Origin: JACDAN01 sp963847235
Lineage (GTDB): Bacteria; Actinomycetota; Thermoleophilia; Gaiellales; Gaiellaceae
DNA: 64,000 nt
Direction of reading: 5' to 3'
Assembly: GCA_963847235.1 (NCBI GenBank)
Contig: CAWJYU010000003.1
Location: forward strand, 4,096 to 68,095
The stretch's first letter is position 1, and the number at the start of each line of letters is the position of its first letter. Made by a program: the position numbers and the translations under genes. The notes under the pieces were generated by a model, which was not told the DNA's origin, did not search any database, and was given only the letters and a program-made list of their open reading frames with translations. This document shows positions 33,800 to 41,826 of the stretch, one piece after another.

Positions 33800-33867
33800 T
33801 AACAGACTGTTACTTGCTCGTGAGTCCGCTGGTGGCGGCGGGCTGGGACCTTGTAACAGACTGTTAC
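33799..33867. repeat. Pair of 15-bp palindromes GTAACAGACTGTTAC
   Basis: GTAACAGACTGTTAC occurs at 33799-33813 and 33853-33867; both are perfect odd palindromes (7+1+7), and the first extends to AGTAACAGACTGTTACT. They fill the 64-base gap between two convergent genes. The first begins at the last base of the small gene's stop TAG. The second contains the stop codon of the Kelch gene (33864-33866). REP-like doublet or bidirectional hairpin. Confidence 0.7.
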
Positions 33868-34793
33868 TTGGAGGAGAGCGCCAGCACCTCGTTCGCGCCG
33901 CTGACGGTCAGCCCCGGCTGGGGCCCGCCGGCGAGCGCGTACGCGCGGCCGCGCCAGCCGACCAGTCCGAGGCCGTGGCGCGACGTCCGCATCCCCGGCA
34001 GCTGCGTCCACCGCCGGGTGGACGGCGAGTAGGCGTACACGGTTCGAATCGTTCCGCCGGGCTCCTCGCCGCCGACCGAGAGGAGCCGTCCTGCAACGGA
34101 GGCCGCGGCGGTGCCGCCGCGCTTGCCCGGCACCGGCGGAACCGCCCGCCAACGCCCGCTGCGAGGGTCGAACGCCTCGACGACGTCCTGGTTCGTGTCG
34201 AGGCCGCTCGTTCGTCCGGCGACGGCGTAGACCCGGCCGCCGAGCGAGGCCGCGCCGAGGTGCTCGCGCGGCCTCGGCCCGCGGATCGTCGTCCAGCGCG
34301 CCGTGTCGAAGTCGAAGGCGAAGGCGGTGCGGGCCAGCCTGCCCGGCGCCTCGACACCGCCGACGACGTAGAGCTTGTCCCCGACGATGGCCGCGCCGGC
34401 CGCCGCGCGCGGGGCGGGCATCGACGGCAGCGGCGTCCAGTGGCCGTGATGGAACGCGAAGGCGGTGTTGCGCGCGACGGATCCGGGTCCATACCCGCCG
34501 ACCACGTACAGGCGGCCGGCGACTCCCGCCGACATCGCATGATCCACGGTGACGGGAAGATCCGGAAGCCGGCGCCACCGGTTCCGTGCGGGCGAGTAGG
34601 CGTCGGCGCGCCCCGTGTTCGCACCGGTGCGCAGGAAGCCGCCGACAACGGCGATCTCCTGGCCGAGCGGTGCCGCCGTGACCTCGGTACGAGGAACCGG
34701 AACAGGTCGTGCGGGCCGCCAAGCCGGTTGTGCCGCAGCACCCGCACCCCCCGCGACCAACACGGCGGTTGCGGCTATCAGCACCAGCTTCAC
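33864..34793 (-). CDS. Secreted Kelch-repeat (galactose oxidase-like beta-propeller) protein
   Basis: The GTG at 34793 gives 309 residues with a signal peptide (VKLVLIAATAVLVAGGAGAAAQ). About six Kelch repeats follow, each with a diglycine: AVVGGFLRTG, YVVGGYGPGS, YVVGGVEAPG, YAVAGRTSGL, LSVGGEEPGG and YALAGGPQPG, with paired aromatic WTPLP/WTQLP blades. It probably folds as a six-bladed beta-propeller outside the cell; ligand unknown. The last codons and stop lie in a palindromic repeat, so the C-terminus may have been re-made by repeat insertion. Confidence 0.85.
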   Translation of the reverse strand: MKLVLIAATAVLVAGGAGAAAQPAWRPARPVPVPRTEVTAAPLGQEIAVVGGFLRTGANTGRADAYSPARNRWRRLPDLPVTVDHAMSAGVAGRLYVVGGYGPGSVARNTAFAFHHGHWTPLPSMPAPRAAAGAAIVGDKLYVVGGVEAPGRLARTAFAFDFDTARWTTIRGPRPREHLGAASLGGRVYAVAGRTSGLDTNQDVVEAFDPRSGRWRAVPPVPGKRGGTAAASVAGRLLSVGGEEPGGTIRTVYAYSPSTRRWTQLPGMRTSRHGLGLVGWRGRAYALAGGPQPGLTVSGANEVLALSSK

Positions 34794-35014
34794 GGCCCGC
34801 ACTGTAGTTGGAGCCGCACCTCCAACCACCGACCGGGCCGGGTCGTCCGGGCCTCGGGGCGCCACGCCGCATCTGGGCTCCCGGACCCGGACGACCAACC
34901 CGGTCGATAGATGGATGCCGGCGCCTCGGCGTCCTTGCGGTCTTGTGACGACTTTGTGCGCGTGGGCACGCCGGGGTTCCCGCAGCTGGCTGCGCACTGC
35001 TGCAGAATCCCCGC

Positions 35015-35482
35015 ATGTCCTCGGATGAGATCGGTCGGATCGTCGTCGGTGTCGACGGATCCGAGCACGCACGGAGGACGCTCCAATGGGCTGTCGACGA
35101 GGCTCGTCTCCGCAAGTCGGTGGTGATCGCGGTTCACGCGTACACGATCCCGACCTTCTTCGCGACGCCCGAGCCAATCCTCGGGGCGCCGCCTTCGCTC
35201 CCCGATCCGTCGCTCATCGACCGACTCGAGGAGGCGGCGGAAAGGATGCTCGCAGACGAGATCGACCAGGTCGACGGCGACGGCGTCACGATCGAACGCC
35301 GTGTCGCCACCGGCTCGGCTTCGGACGCGTTGCTCCAGGCCGCGCGCGAAGGAGACCTGCTCGTCGTGGGCTCACGGGGCCTCGGCGGTTTCAAGGGCCT
35401 CCTGCTCGGCTCGGTCAGCCAGCAGGTCGTGCACCACGCGCCGTGCCCCGTGGTGATCGTGCCATCGGCCGACCGCGACTAG
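35015..35482 (+). CDS. Universal stress protein (UspA family, ATP-binding type)
   Basis: A 155-residue single Usp domain beginning IGRIVVGVDGSEHARRTLQWAVDEA. The nucleotide-binding signature is GSRGLGGFKGLLLGSVSQQV (G-2x-G-9x-G-S/T pattern) and the end is HHAPCPVVIVP. Such proteins bind ATP and modulate survival under stress. The 221-base gap upstream (34794-35014) holds no gene I can support. Its stop overlaps that of the convergent DUF4389 gene. Confidence 0.92.
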   Translation: MSSDEIGRIVVGVDGSEHARRTLQWAVDEARLRKSVVIAVHAYTIPTFFATPEPILGAPPSLPDPSLIDRLEEAAERMLADEIDQVDGDGVTIERRVATGSASDALLQAAREGDLLVVGSRGLGGFKGLLLGSVSQQVVHHAPCPVVIVPSADRD

Positions 35483-36786
35483 CGGTCGAGGCGAAACGGC
35501 GGGTACTCGTCGCGCATCAGCGCGGCGTAGGCGACGACGCGCGCGACCCATCTATCCATCCCGAGGAGGAGCTCGTAGAGGCTGCGCGGGTAACGGCCCT
35601 TCACGAGCAGGACGACGCCTGCGAAGAAGACGAGGACGCCGATGAGCCCGGGGCCGTGCCATTGGTCGTACCACCAGCCCGGTCCGACGAAGAACGAGAT
35701 CACGATGTAGTGCGGGATCGCGAGTAGCCACCACTTCACGAGGACCAGCCCGCGCGAGAGCCGCTCCGGGTACGGGACGTGGAGCCGGGCCGGATACTCG
35801 ACGTCGGCCAGTGTGAACGGCGGATAGCGGTCAGTCCCGAGCCCGCCGTAGCCGTACCAGGCCACGCGCCAGGTCCAGCGCATCACGCCGAGGTTGAAGC
35901 CGAAGAGGCCGCGCGGGTAGCGCTCCGTGAAGAGGATCGCGAAGAACGCGATGATCGTGACGACGAAGAACGCCGCCCACAGGAACGCAAGCAGGAAGAA
36001 GTGCGGGATCAGCAGGAGCCACTTCACCAGCCAGAGCCAGCGGCTGAGGCCCGGCTCGAGCTCGCCTTCGACCTGCACCGGATAGACACCTGACGGAGGC
36101 GGCGCCTCGGGCGCGGCGGCGACCGCGGCCGGTGCTCCGCGGACGGCGAGCGCGATCAAGCCCGCGGCGGCCGCCCCGAAGAGGAGGCCGAGGCCGAGGA
36201 GGATGAGCACCACCCAGAGAATCAGGTCGCTCTTGGCTCCGACGCTGACCTCGGCGACGATCCCTTGTGACGCGTCCGCGTTCATCACGACCGCCATCCA
36301 CCGGCCCTCGTCGACGTCCCACTCGACCTCGCGCACGCCCCTGGCCGCCCAGAACGGCTGAGACACCGGAGGCTCGGGCGTGCGGTCGCCGAGCACGCGG
36401 CGGTACTCGACCTCGAACGGGTCGACCTCGACGTCGACGACGATGTCGTGCTCGACGCCGTCGAGATACCGCTCGACGTCGCTTGCCGGCCCGATGCCGA
36501 AGAAGAGCCGCTTGCCCGGCTCGGCGCTCACACCCTCGAGCCGGATCGTCGCGAGCCGGCCCTCGTCGAACAGCCAGTCCGGCCCCTCGGTCCCGAGGTC
36601 GAGGTCGTCGGAGCGGAGGGCGTAGCCCTCGGTCAGGAAGGTTTCGTGCCGAGTCGTGTAGTAGCCGTCGTCGTCGCGCTGTGTCGTGTGGGCCCAGAGC
36701 GCTACGCCGCCGGTGGCGAGGAGCGCCAGCGAGACGAGCGCCACGACGCAGCCGGCGACGAGCAGGGCGATTCGGCCCGCGCTCAT
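35479..36786 (-). CDS. DUF4389 membrane protein, two DUF4389 modules
   Basis: 435 residues. The N-terminal membrane helix (LLVAGCVVALVSLALLATGGV) is followed by a ~160-residue extracytoplasmic domain rich in Asp/Glu, then a second helix (ILWVVLILLGLGLLFGAAAAGLIAL). Two DUF4389 repeats follow, each a helical pair ending in RYPRGLFGFNLGVMRWTWRVAWYGYGG or RYPRSLYELLLGMDRWVARV and DRYPPF/DEYPPF. The function of DUF4389 is unknown. It stands alone between convergent UspA and a same-strand HO-like fold gene. Confidence 0.85.
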   Translation of the reverse strand: MSAGRIALLVAGCVVALVSLALLATGGVALWAHTTQRDDDGYYTTRHETFLTEGYALRSDDLDLGTEGPDWLFDEGRLATIRLEGVSAEPGKRLFFGIGPASDVERYLDGVEHDIVVDVEVDPFEVEYRRVLGDRTPEPPVSQPFWAARGVREVEWDVDEGRWMAVVMNADASQGIVAEVSVGAKSDLILWVVLILLGLGLLFGAAAAGLIALAVRGAPAAVAAAPEAPPPSGVYPVQVEGELEPGLSRWLWLVKWLLLIPHFFLLAFLWAAFFVVTIIAFFAILFTERYPRGLFGFNLGVMRWTWRVAWYGYGGLGTDRYPPFTLADVEYPARLHVPYPERLSRGLVLVKWWLLAIPHYIVISFFVGPGWWYDQWHGPGLIGVLVFFAGVVLLVKGRYPRSLYELLLGMDRWVARVVAYAALMRDEYPPFRLDR

Positions 36787-36820
36787 CCCGCGTCTCCGCC
36801 GCTACGCGAAGTAGTCGTCC

Positions 36821-37423
36821 CTAGCGCAGCGCCTCGACCGAGTCGAGCAGCGCCCAGTTCCCGCTGAGCGCTCGCTCCGCCGCGTCGACGATCCGGTCTG
36901 CGTCCTTAGGCGTCGCATGGCGCTCGAGGAGCTCCCGCGACTCGGCCGCGTGCTCGTGGTCTCGCTCGGCGTGGAGCGTGAAGTACGACGTCGCCGGGCT
37001 CTCGGGCTCGAAGCCGTAGTGCTCGACCAGGCCGTCCAGCTTCGTCCGCGAGACGTCCGGCTGACCGGCCTCGATCGCGTAGAGCACTCCCAGCGCCTCC
37101 AGCGGATCACCCGCCGACGTCCAGGCTGTGACGCACTTCGACGTGCCCTCGAGACGAGCCGGGCCCGGGCCGGCGTCGACGGCCGCCGCGAAGTCGTCCC
37201 AGAGGTCGACGTGCGCGCGCTCCTCGTCCACGTGCTCGGCGCCGGCGAGCGGCGCGGCCTGCTCGGCGGCGTCGGCGAGCGCGACGACGGCGTGGCGGTA
37301 CTCGCCCGCGTACGCGGTCAGCTCCTCGCGCGAGAGCTCACCGCACTCCCAGCGCCGGTAGAAGGGATGCTCGAGAACGTTCCAGCGCCGCCGGGCGGCA
37401 TCGAGGCGTTCGATCAGCTGCAT
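36821..37423 (-). CDS. Heme-oxygenase-fold protein (TenA/PqqC/CADD-like)
   Basis: A 200-residue all-alpha protein. It has EHPFYRRWECGELSREELTAYAGEYRHAVV at the N-terminus, LYAIEAGQPDVSRTKLDGLVEHYG in the middle and the motif HAERDHEHA (H-x3-D-x2-H) near residue 155. These match the heme-oxygenase-like di-iron oxidase/CADD group rather than thiaminase TenA, which has an active-site Cys. The Glu and His residues could hold a di-iron site. Some members act in p-aminobenzoate or amino-acid-derived metabolite synthesis; the activity here is not known. Confidence 0.75.
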   Translation of the reverse strand: MQLIERLDAARRRWNVLEHPFYRRWECGELSREELTAYAGEYRHAVVALADAAEQAAPLAGAEHVDEERAHVDLWDDFAAAVDAGPGPARLEGTSKCVTAWTSAGDPLEALGVLYAIEAGQPDVSRTKLDGLVEHYGFEPESPATSYFTLHAERDHEHAAESRELLERHATPKDADRIVDAAERALSGNWALLDSVEALR

Positions 37424-37474
37424 GACGATCCTTCCGTCGAGGGGGTTCCTCGATGCTAACGCGCCGCGGCGCCG

Positions 37475-38011
37475 TCAGCGGCTCGCGGGGAGGCCGGCGA
37501 GTGCTCTTTCCGCTTCCTGCGTCCATCGAAGCAGTGACTCCGCGTAGAGACGCCCCCACCGGCGAGTGATCCCCTCGAACGGCGAGCCGCCTTCTCCGGA
37601 CGCATCGAGCTCCTCCAGCTCGGCCAGGAGACGCTCGGCTTCCTCCCGCCGTTCGCGCACTTGGCGGAGGAGTGCATCCTGGCTGGCGCCCTCGCCGAAG
37701 TAGAGCTTCATGAGGATCAGGTTCCGGCCGTGGCCGGCGTCGAGCGGCGCCTCCTCGACCCACTCGCGCAGGGCCTCGCGGCCCGATTCCGTGAGCTCGT
37801 AGATCGTCTTGTCCGGGCGTGCGCTCTGGACGACCTTCTGCTGCGTCGCGTGTCCCGATTCCACGAGTCTCGGGAGGGTGGCGTAGATCTGCGTCTTCGC
37901 CGGCGCCCAGAAGTACCCGACGCTGCGCTCCACGTCTTTCCGGAGGTCGTAGCCGGACATCGGGCCTTTCCGCAGCAGCCCGAGCAGCGCCGCCTCCGTC
38001 GCCGTCAGCAT
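37475..38011 (-). CDS. PadR-family transcriptional regulator
   Basis: 178 residues from ATG 38011, which overlaps the peptidase stop (ATGA). The winged helix (about 1-80) reads TATEAALLGLLRKGPMSGYDLRKDVE, YFWAPAKTQIYATLPRLVESG and PDKTIYELTESGREALREW. A C-terminal helical dimerisation domain (Vir_act_alpha_C type) follows, with coiled-coil RERREEAERLLAELEEL. PadR proteins repress efflux or stress genes and often their own operon. An ATAGTCC/GGACTAT inverted repeat at the operon start is a candidate operator. Confidence 0.9.
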   Translation of the reverse strand: MLTATEAALLGLLRKGPMSGYDLRKDVERSVGYFWAPAKTQIYATLPRLVESGHATQQKVVQSARPDKTIYELTESGREALREWVEEAPLDAGHGRNLILMKLYFGEGASQDALLRQVRERREEAERLLAELEELDASGEGGSPFEGITRRWGRLYAESLLRWTQEAERALAGLPASR

Positions 38012-39216
38012 CAGCGCAATGCTGCCGCGAGCACAGGATCCCGACCGCCGAACCAGTCCGCGGCCGTGATCTCGACCGGGACCTGCGGCATCGTCGCGAC
38101 CCGCGTGTCGCTCGGGTCGCCGACGTACTCGATCGCCGTCCCGGAGTTCACGCCGAGCGAGGGAAGCGGGATCGGCACATGGTCGCCCCACTGGCTCGGC
38201 GCGCCGCCTGTCGGCTCTCCGAAGAAGCGAGCCCGGGTGCGGCGATCGACGTCGGCGGCGAAGTTGCCGGCGGCGGAGAACGTGCGGCGGCCGATCAGCA
38301 CTGCGAGCCGGTTGGGGCGATTCACGCGGCGATGCCGCAGCGCCTGGACGAGCCCGTAGTACGTCGTGTTGTTGCCGCCGCCGTTCATGCGGAGGTCGAC
38401 GACGATCTTGCGGACGCGCTTCCGGGCGGCGAGCCGGACGAGCTTCTGCGGCACTCGTCCGGGGTCGGTTGTGTGGTTGTACGACACGTACAGGGCCCGC
38501 CCCCGGTCGATCACGGAGATTCCGTACGGGACGTGGCTCAGCCGGATGAAGAGCGGCGCGCGCCGCGACTGCTGCCACCAGCCGTCCAGGAGCGTCGACG
38601 CGTACTCCGCGTTCGAGATCGCGGCAAAGGTTCGCTCCACGCGGCCTCCGCTGCGCAGCTCGAGCTCCCAGGTCGGCGCGATTCCGAGACCGTCCAGCAC
38701 CTCCGCCGTGACGACGAAGTACGGCAGGTTGTCGAGCAGGCTCCACTCGTTGTCGCGTGGCACGAGCGGCCGGACGCGAGCCTCCACCTCCGCCATCGGC
38801 AGGCCGCCGATCGACACGACACGGGCGCCGACCAGGCCGGCCTCCACCGACCGGATCACGTGCATCCCCTCGGGGAAGCGCCACAGCCGCAGCGGGTAGG
38901 AGTGCAGGCCGCCGTAGTTCGACGGGATGAACGGGAAGAGGCCGCTGTGGCCGTCCCGCTCGCCGAGCATGTGCATGAGGCGCATGACCCCGACGATCGT
39001 CTGGCTCCTCGTCAGCCCGGGACTGCGAGCGGCGAGGTCGTCGGCTGCGCGGTGGAACTCCTCGCGCGAGACGGCGTGGTACGGGTTCGGGTGGCGCAGC
39101 TCCAGCTCCGCGACGAGGTTGCGAATGTCCGAGGAGGCATCGAGGCGTGCTGCAGACCCGCCCGGGACGAGCACGGCCGAGACGGCGACGATTGCGACGA
39201 TAGTCCGGAGTGGCAT
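38011..39216 (-). CDS. Secreted S41-family peptidase-like protein
   Basis: The ATG at 39216 gives 401 residues with a signal peptide (LRTIVAIVAVSAVLVPGGSAA); earlier in-frame codons are antisense to other sequence and low in plausibility. It resembles S41 (C-terminal processing/tricorn) peptidases: a helical N-domain, a PDZ-like region (ARVVSIGGLPMAEVEA), then KIVVDLRMNGGGNNTTYYGL and the nucleophile-Ser segment VLIGRRTFSAAGNFA. It ends FGGRDPVLAAAL. It is co-transcribed with padR by a four-base overlap. Confidence 0.85.
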   Translation of the reverse strand: MPLRTIVAIVAVSAVLVPGGSAARLDASSDIRNLVAELELRHPNPYHAVSREEFHRAADDLAARSPGLTRSQTIVGVMRLMHMLGERDGHSGLFPFIPSNYGGLHSYPLRLWRFPEGMHVIRSVEAGLVGARVVSIGGLPMAEVEARVRPLVPRDNEWSLLDNLPYFVVTAEVLDGLGIAPTWELELRSGGRVERTFAAISNAEYASTLLDGWWQQSRRAPLFIRLSHVPYGISVIDRGRALYVSYNHTTDPGRVPQKLVRLAARKRVRKIVVDLRMNGGGNNTTYYGLVQALRHRRVNRPNRLAVLIGRRTFSAAGNFAADVDRRTRARFFGEPTGGAPSQWGDHVPIPLPSLGVNSGTAIEYVGDPSDTRVATMPQVPVEITAADWFGGRDPVLAAALR

Positions 39217-39233
39217 AGTCCCTACCGGACTAT
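39215..39233. promoter_or_regulatory. Inverted repeat ATAGTCC-N5-GGACTAT at the peptidase-padR operon start
   Basis: ATAGTCC (39215-39221) and GGACTAT (39227-39233) are perfect 7-bp arms. On the minus strand the repeat contains a -10-like TATAGT, and its last bases form the ATG of the peptidase gene, so the transcript would be leaderless or nearly so. It is a likely autoregulatory PadR site. Confidence 0.6.
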
Positions 39234-39262
39234 AACGCCGCGCAGGCGGAGAAGTTAGAAGC

Positions 39263-40224
39263 TCACTCCCACGTCCCGATCGGCCCGGCCTCGAGGTAGA
39301 GGCGGAGGCCGTACGGCACGCTCTCGGCGTCCTCCGGATCGCGCTCTCCGGGTGCGGCGGCCGAGACGTACCGGTGCCAGGCGAGCGCCCGCCCGAGCGT
39401 CCCGGTTCGATAGGCGAGGTCGGCCGCTGCGGCCGGCGCGCCAAACGGCTCGAGATAGGCGTCCCGGAGCCGAAGCAGCTGCTCGGAGCCCGGTTCGATC
39501 CCGTGCCGCCAGGCCAGCGCCCGAAGCGTGACCGTCAGCGTATGAAACGGGTGCGAGATGCAGCTGTCGCCCCAGTCGAGGATCCGGATGTGGCCGTCCC
39601 GCACGAAGACCTGCCCGTCGTGGAGGTCGTCGTGCTGGATCGTCGCCGGGATTGCCGAACGCCTCCAGCTCCTCGACGAGCGCGCGAAGCTCGGGCAGCC
39701 GCCGGCGCAGCTCGTCGCGCTGGTCGCGGCCGCAGCTCCTCGGACTCGCCGAGCATCAGCGCGTGATCGTCCTCGAGGAGCGCCTCGACCTTGTCGGGAA
39801 GTCCGGCAAGACGCTCGTCCGGGACGCCGAGCGCCAGCAGCTCGGCTGCTCTCGGCGCCACGGCGATCTGCAGCTCCGCGTACCGGGGGAGGATCGCCTC
39901 CCAGGCGCCGAGATCCGGCGGCTCGAGCTCGCGCAGCCGGGTGCCGCCGTCGCGCATCAGCATCCACGCCCTGCCCTCGTCGATCTCGACGAGCTCCGTC
40001 ACGCGGTCGGGACAGGTCTCCGCGAGGATCTCCGTGAGCCGCGGCTCGAAGCCGTGTACGTCCAACCTCGTCGCCTTGAACCAGAGCGGGCCCTCGGCGG
40101 TCGGAACCCTGAGCACGGTCGACCAGGGATAGACGTGCGGCTGCTCGATCGAGCCCGTGACATCGACGCGCTCTCGAATCCACGCCTCGGCCTCGGCGCG
40201 CCAAGAGGGGTCGAGCCAGCGCAT
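39263..40224 (-). pseudogene. Aminoglycoside phosphotransferase-fold (APH/ChoK) kinase, two frameshifts
   Basis: From ATG 40224 it reads MRWLDPSWRAEAEAWIRERV, LWFKATRLDVHGFEPRLTEIL, GRAWMLMRDGGTRLREL and HALMLGESEEL, then loses frame near 39740. A middle frame gives DQRDELRRRLPELRALVEELEAFGNP. After a GGG run near 39648 a third frame gives the kinase core ATIQHDDLHDGQVFV (catalytic HxDxxxxQ) and IRILDWGDSCISHPFHTL (metal-binding Asp), ending GPIGTWE. Each break is one extra base. Substrate unknown; the family phosphorylates small molecules. Start codons of this gene and the divergent MFS gene are 18 bases apart. Confidence 0.82.
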
Positions 40225-40248
40225 CGGTAGAGGATTCTGCCGATGCGC
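40219..40248. promoter_or_regulatory. 9-bp inverted repeat spanning divergent start codons
   Basis: GCGCATCGG (40219-40227) and CCGATGCGC (40240-40248) are perfect arms that contain the ATG codons of the phosphotransferase (minus) and MFS (plus) genes. An AGAGGA at 40229-40234 can serve as ribosome site for the MFS gene; none is visible for the other. Confidence 0.4.
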
Positions 40249-41394
40249 ATTCTGCCGTCACGGACGAGAGCGCTGATCGGCTTCGCCGCGTTGGGGGTCT
40301 GGTGGGGCGCGTTCGGTGCTGCGCTGCCTGCGATCCAGGGAAAGGCGGATGCCGGCGACGCCCAGCTCGGCCTCGGCTTGTTGCTCCTCGGCCTGGGCGC
40401 GCTCGTCTCGATGAGGGCGACCGGCGTGCTCATGGATCGAGCCGGCCCGGCGCTCACGCCCGTCGCAATCGGCCTGTTCGGCGTCACGGGACTGCTCCCA
40501 GCTCTCGCCGGCTCTCCCCACGAGCTCTACGTGTTTCTTCTGGTCGTCGGGGCCACGTCGGGCGCGATGGACGTTGCGATCAACGCCGACGCCGTCCACG
40601 AGGAAGTCGCGTCGGACCGTCCTTTGCTCAACCTGGCCCATGCAAGTTTCTCTGCGGCAGTCTTCTTCGCGAGCCTGCTGACCGGTCTGCTTCGGTCACT
40701 CGGCGCGGAGCCGTTCGCGGTCTTCGCGCTCGTGTCGGCGCTCGTCGTCACCGCAGCTGTGGCAACGAGGCCCGGCCCCGATCGTCCGTGGACGCCGGCG
40801 GCGGAGGGCGCGGCACCGCGGCTCATCCAACGCGTGCCGGGCTGGCTGATCGGACTCGGCCTGCTCGGCGCGATGGCCTTCTGGATCGAGAGCGCCTGGC
40901 AGAACTGGGGAGCCGTCCATCTCGAGCGCGCGTTCGATGCCGGTGCGGGGACGAGCTCCCTCGCGCCGGCGCTGTTCGCGGGCGCGATGGCGGTCGGGCG
41001 GCTAACGGTTCACCGACTCGCGCCGCCAGGCACCGAACGGACGGTGCTCGTGGCCGCCGCGGCCCTGACTGCGTCCGGATCGGCACTCGCTGCGTACGCC
41101 GGGTCGGCACCTGTTGCGCTGGTCGGGATCCTCGTAGCCGGGGCAGGGTGCGCGGTCTGCGCACCGACGATCATCAGCATCGCCGGACGGGCCGCAAAGC
41201 CGAGGGAGCGCGCGACCCTCGTCGGATCGCTGACCACCCTCATGTATCTCGGGTTCCTGGTCGGGCCTGCGGTGGTCGGAGGCCTCGCGCAGCTCACCAA
41301 CCTGCGAGCGTCGCTCGGCTCGGTGGCTGTAGTCGCACTCCTCATGATGCTGCTGTTCACCGTCGTCCGGTTTCCGTCTCCCGCGCGGGGGTAG
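40243..41394 (+). CDS. MFS transporter
   Basis: A 383-residue polytopic protein with about 11-12 membrane segments. It starts RTRALIGFAALGVWWGAFGAALPAIQGKADAG. The motif-A-like loop between helices 2 and 3 is MRATGVLMDRAGPALTPVAIG, and central helices include GAMDVAINADAVHEEV. The fold resembles small major-facilitator permeases of the YbjJ/fucose-permease-like group, with WLIGLGLLGAMAFWIESAWQNWGAVHLE. Substrate unknown. It is followed after nine bases by a small Usp-like gene. Confidence 0.88.
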   Translation: MRILPSRTRALIGFAALGVWWGAFGAALPAIQGKADAGDAQLGLGLLLLGLGALVSMRATGVLMDRAGPALTPVAIGLFGVTGLLPALAGSPHELYVFLLVVGATSGAMDVAINADAVHEEVASDRPLLNLAHASFSAAVFFASLLTGLLRSLGAEPFAVFALVSALVVTAAVATRPGPDRPWTPAAEGAAPRLIQRVPGWLIGLGLLGAMAFWIESAWQNWGAVHLERAFDAGAGTSSLAPALFAGAMAVGRLTVHRLAPPGTERTVLVAAAALTASGSALAAYAGSAPVALVGILVAGAGCAVCAPTIISIAGRAAKPRERATLVGSLTTLMYLGFLVGPAVVGGLAQLTNLRASLGSVAVVALLMMLLFTVVRFPSPARG

Positions 41395-41403
41395 GCACGA
41401 CGC

Positions 41404-41817
41404 ATGGCCGGCAAGCGCGCCCTCGTCGTAACCACGGTCCCTGCGGACGAGTCGAGCCTCCGCGAGGCGCTTCCGGACGCCGACGAGATCCGCGTCGTCG
41501 CACCGGCGGCCGACGTGTCGTTCCTCCAGTGGCTGACGAACGATGAGGACGACGCTCGACGCCGTGCCGACGAAGCGGCGCAGCGCGTTGCCTCCGCCGC
41601 CGGCGACGACACCAGGGTCGAGATCGACCGTACGAGCGAGAGCACCGATGCGGCGCAGGCGATTCGCGACGCGCTGCGGGACTTCGAGGCCGACGAGATC
41701 GTGGTCGTGACGCGTCCGGGCGACGACTCGACCTGGCTCGAGGACGAGACGGTCCAGGCGGCGCTCGACGCCCACGGGATCCCGGTTCGCCATCGGGAGC
41801 TCAGCCCGACCGGATAA
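41404..41817 (+). CDS. Small Usp/Rossmann-like hypothetical protein
   Basis: 137 residues. ALVVTTVPADESSLREAL, EIRVVAPAADVSFLQWLTNDEDDARRRADEAA and ADEIVVVTRPGDDSTWLEDETVQAALDAHGIPV alternate strands and helices like a universal-stress-protein fold. The G-x9-G-S nucleotide motif is missing, so ATP binding is doubtful. No close family is recognised. It lies between an MFS gene and an amino-acid ABC transporter on the same strand. Confidence 0.75.
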   Translation: MAGKRALVVTTVPADESSLREALPDADEIRVVAPAADVSFLQWLTNDEDDARRRADEAAQRVASAAGDDTRVEIDRTSESTDAAQAIRDALRDFEADEIVVVTRPGDDSTWLEDETVQAALDAHGIPVRHRELSPTG

Positions 41818-41826
41818 GTTTTCCGC

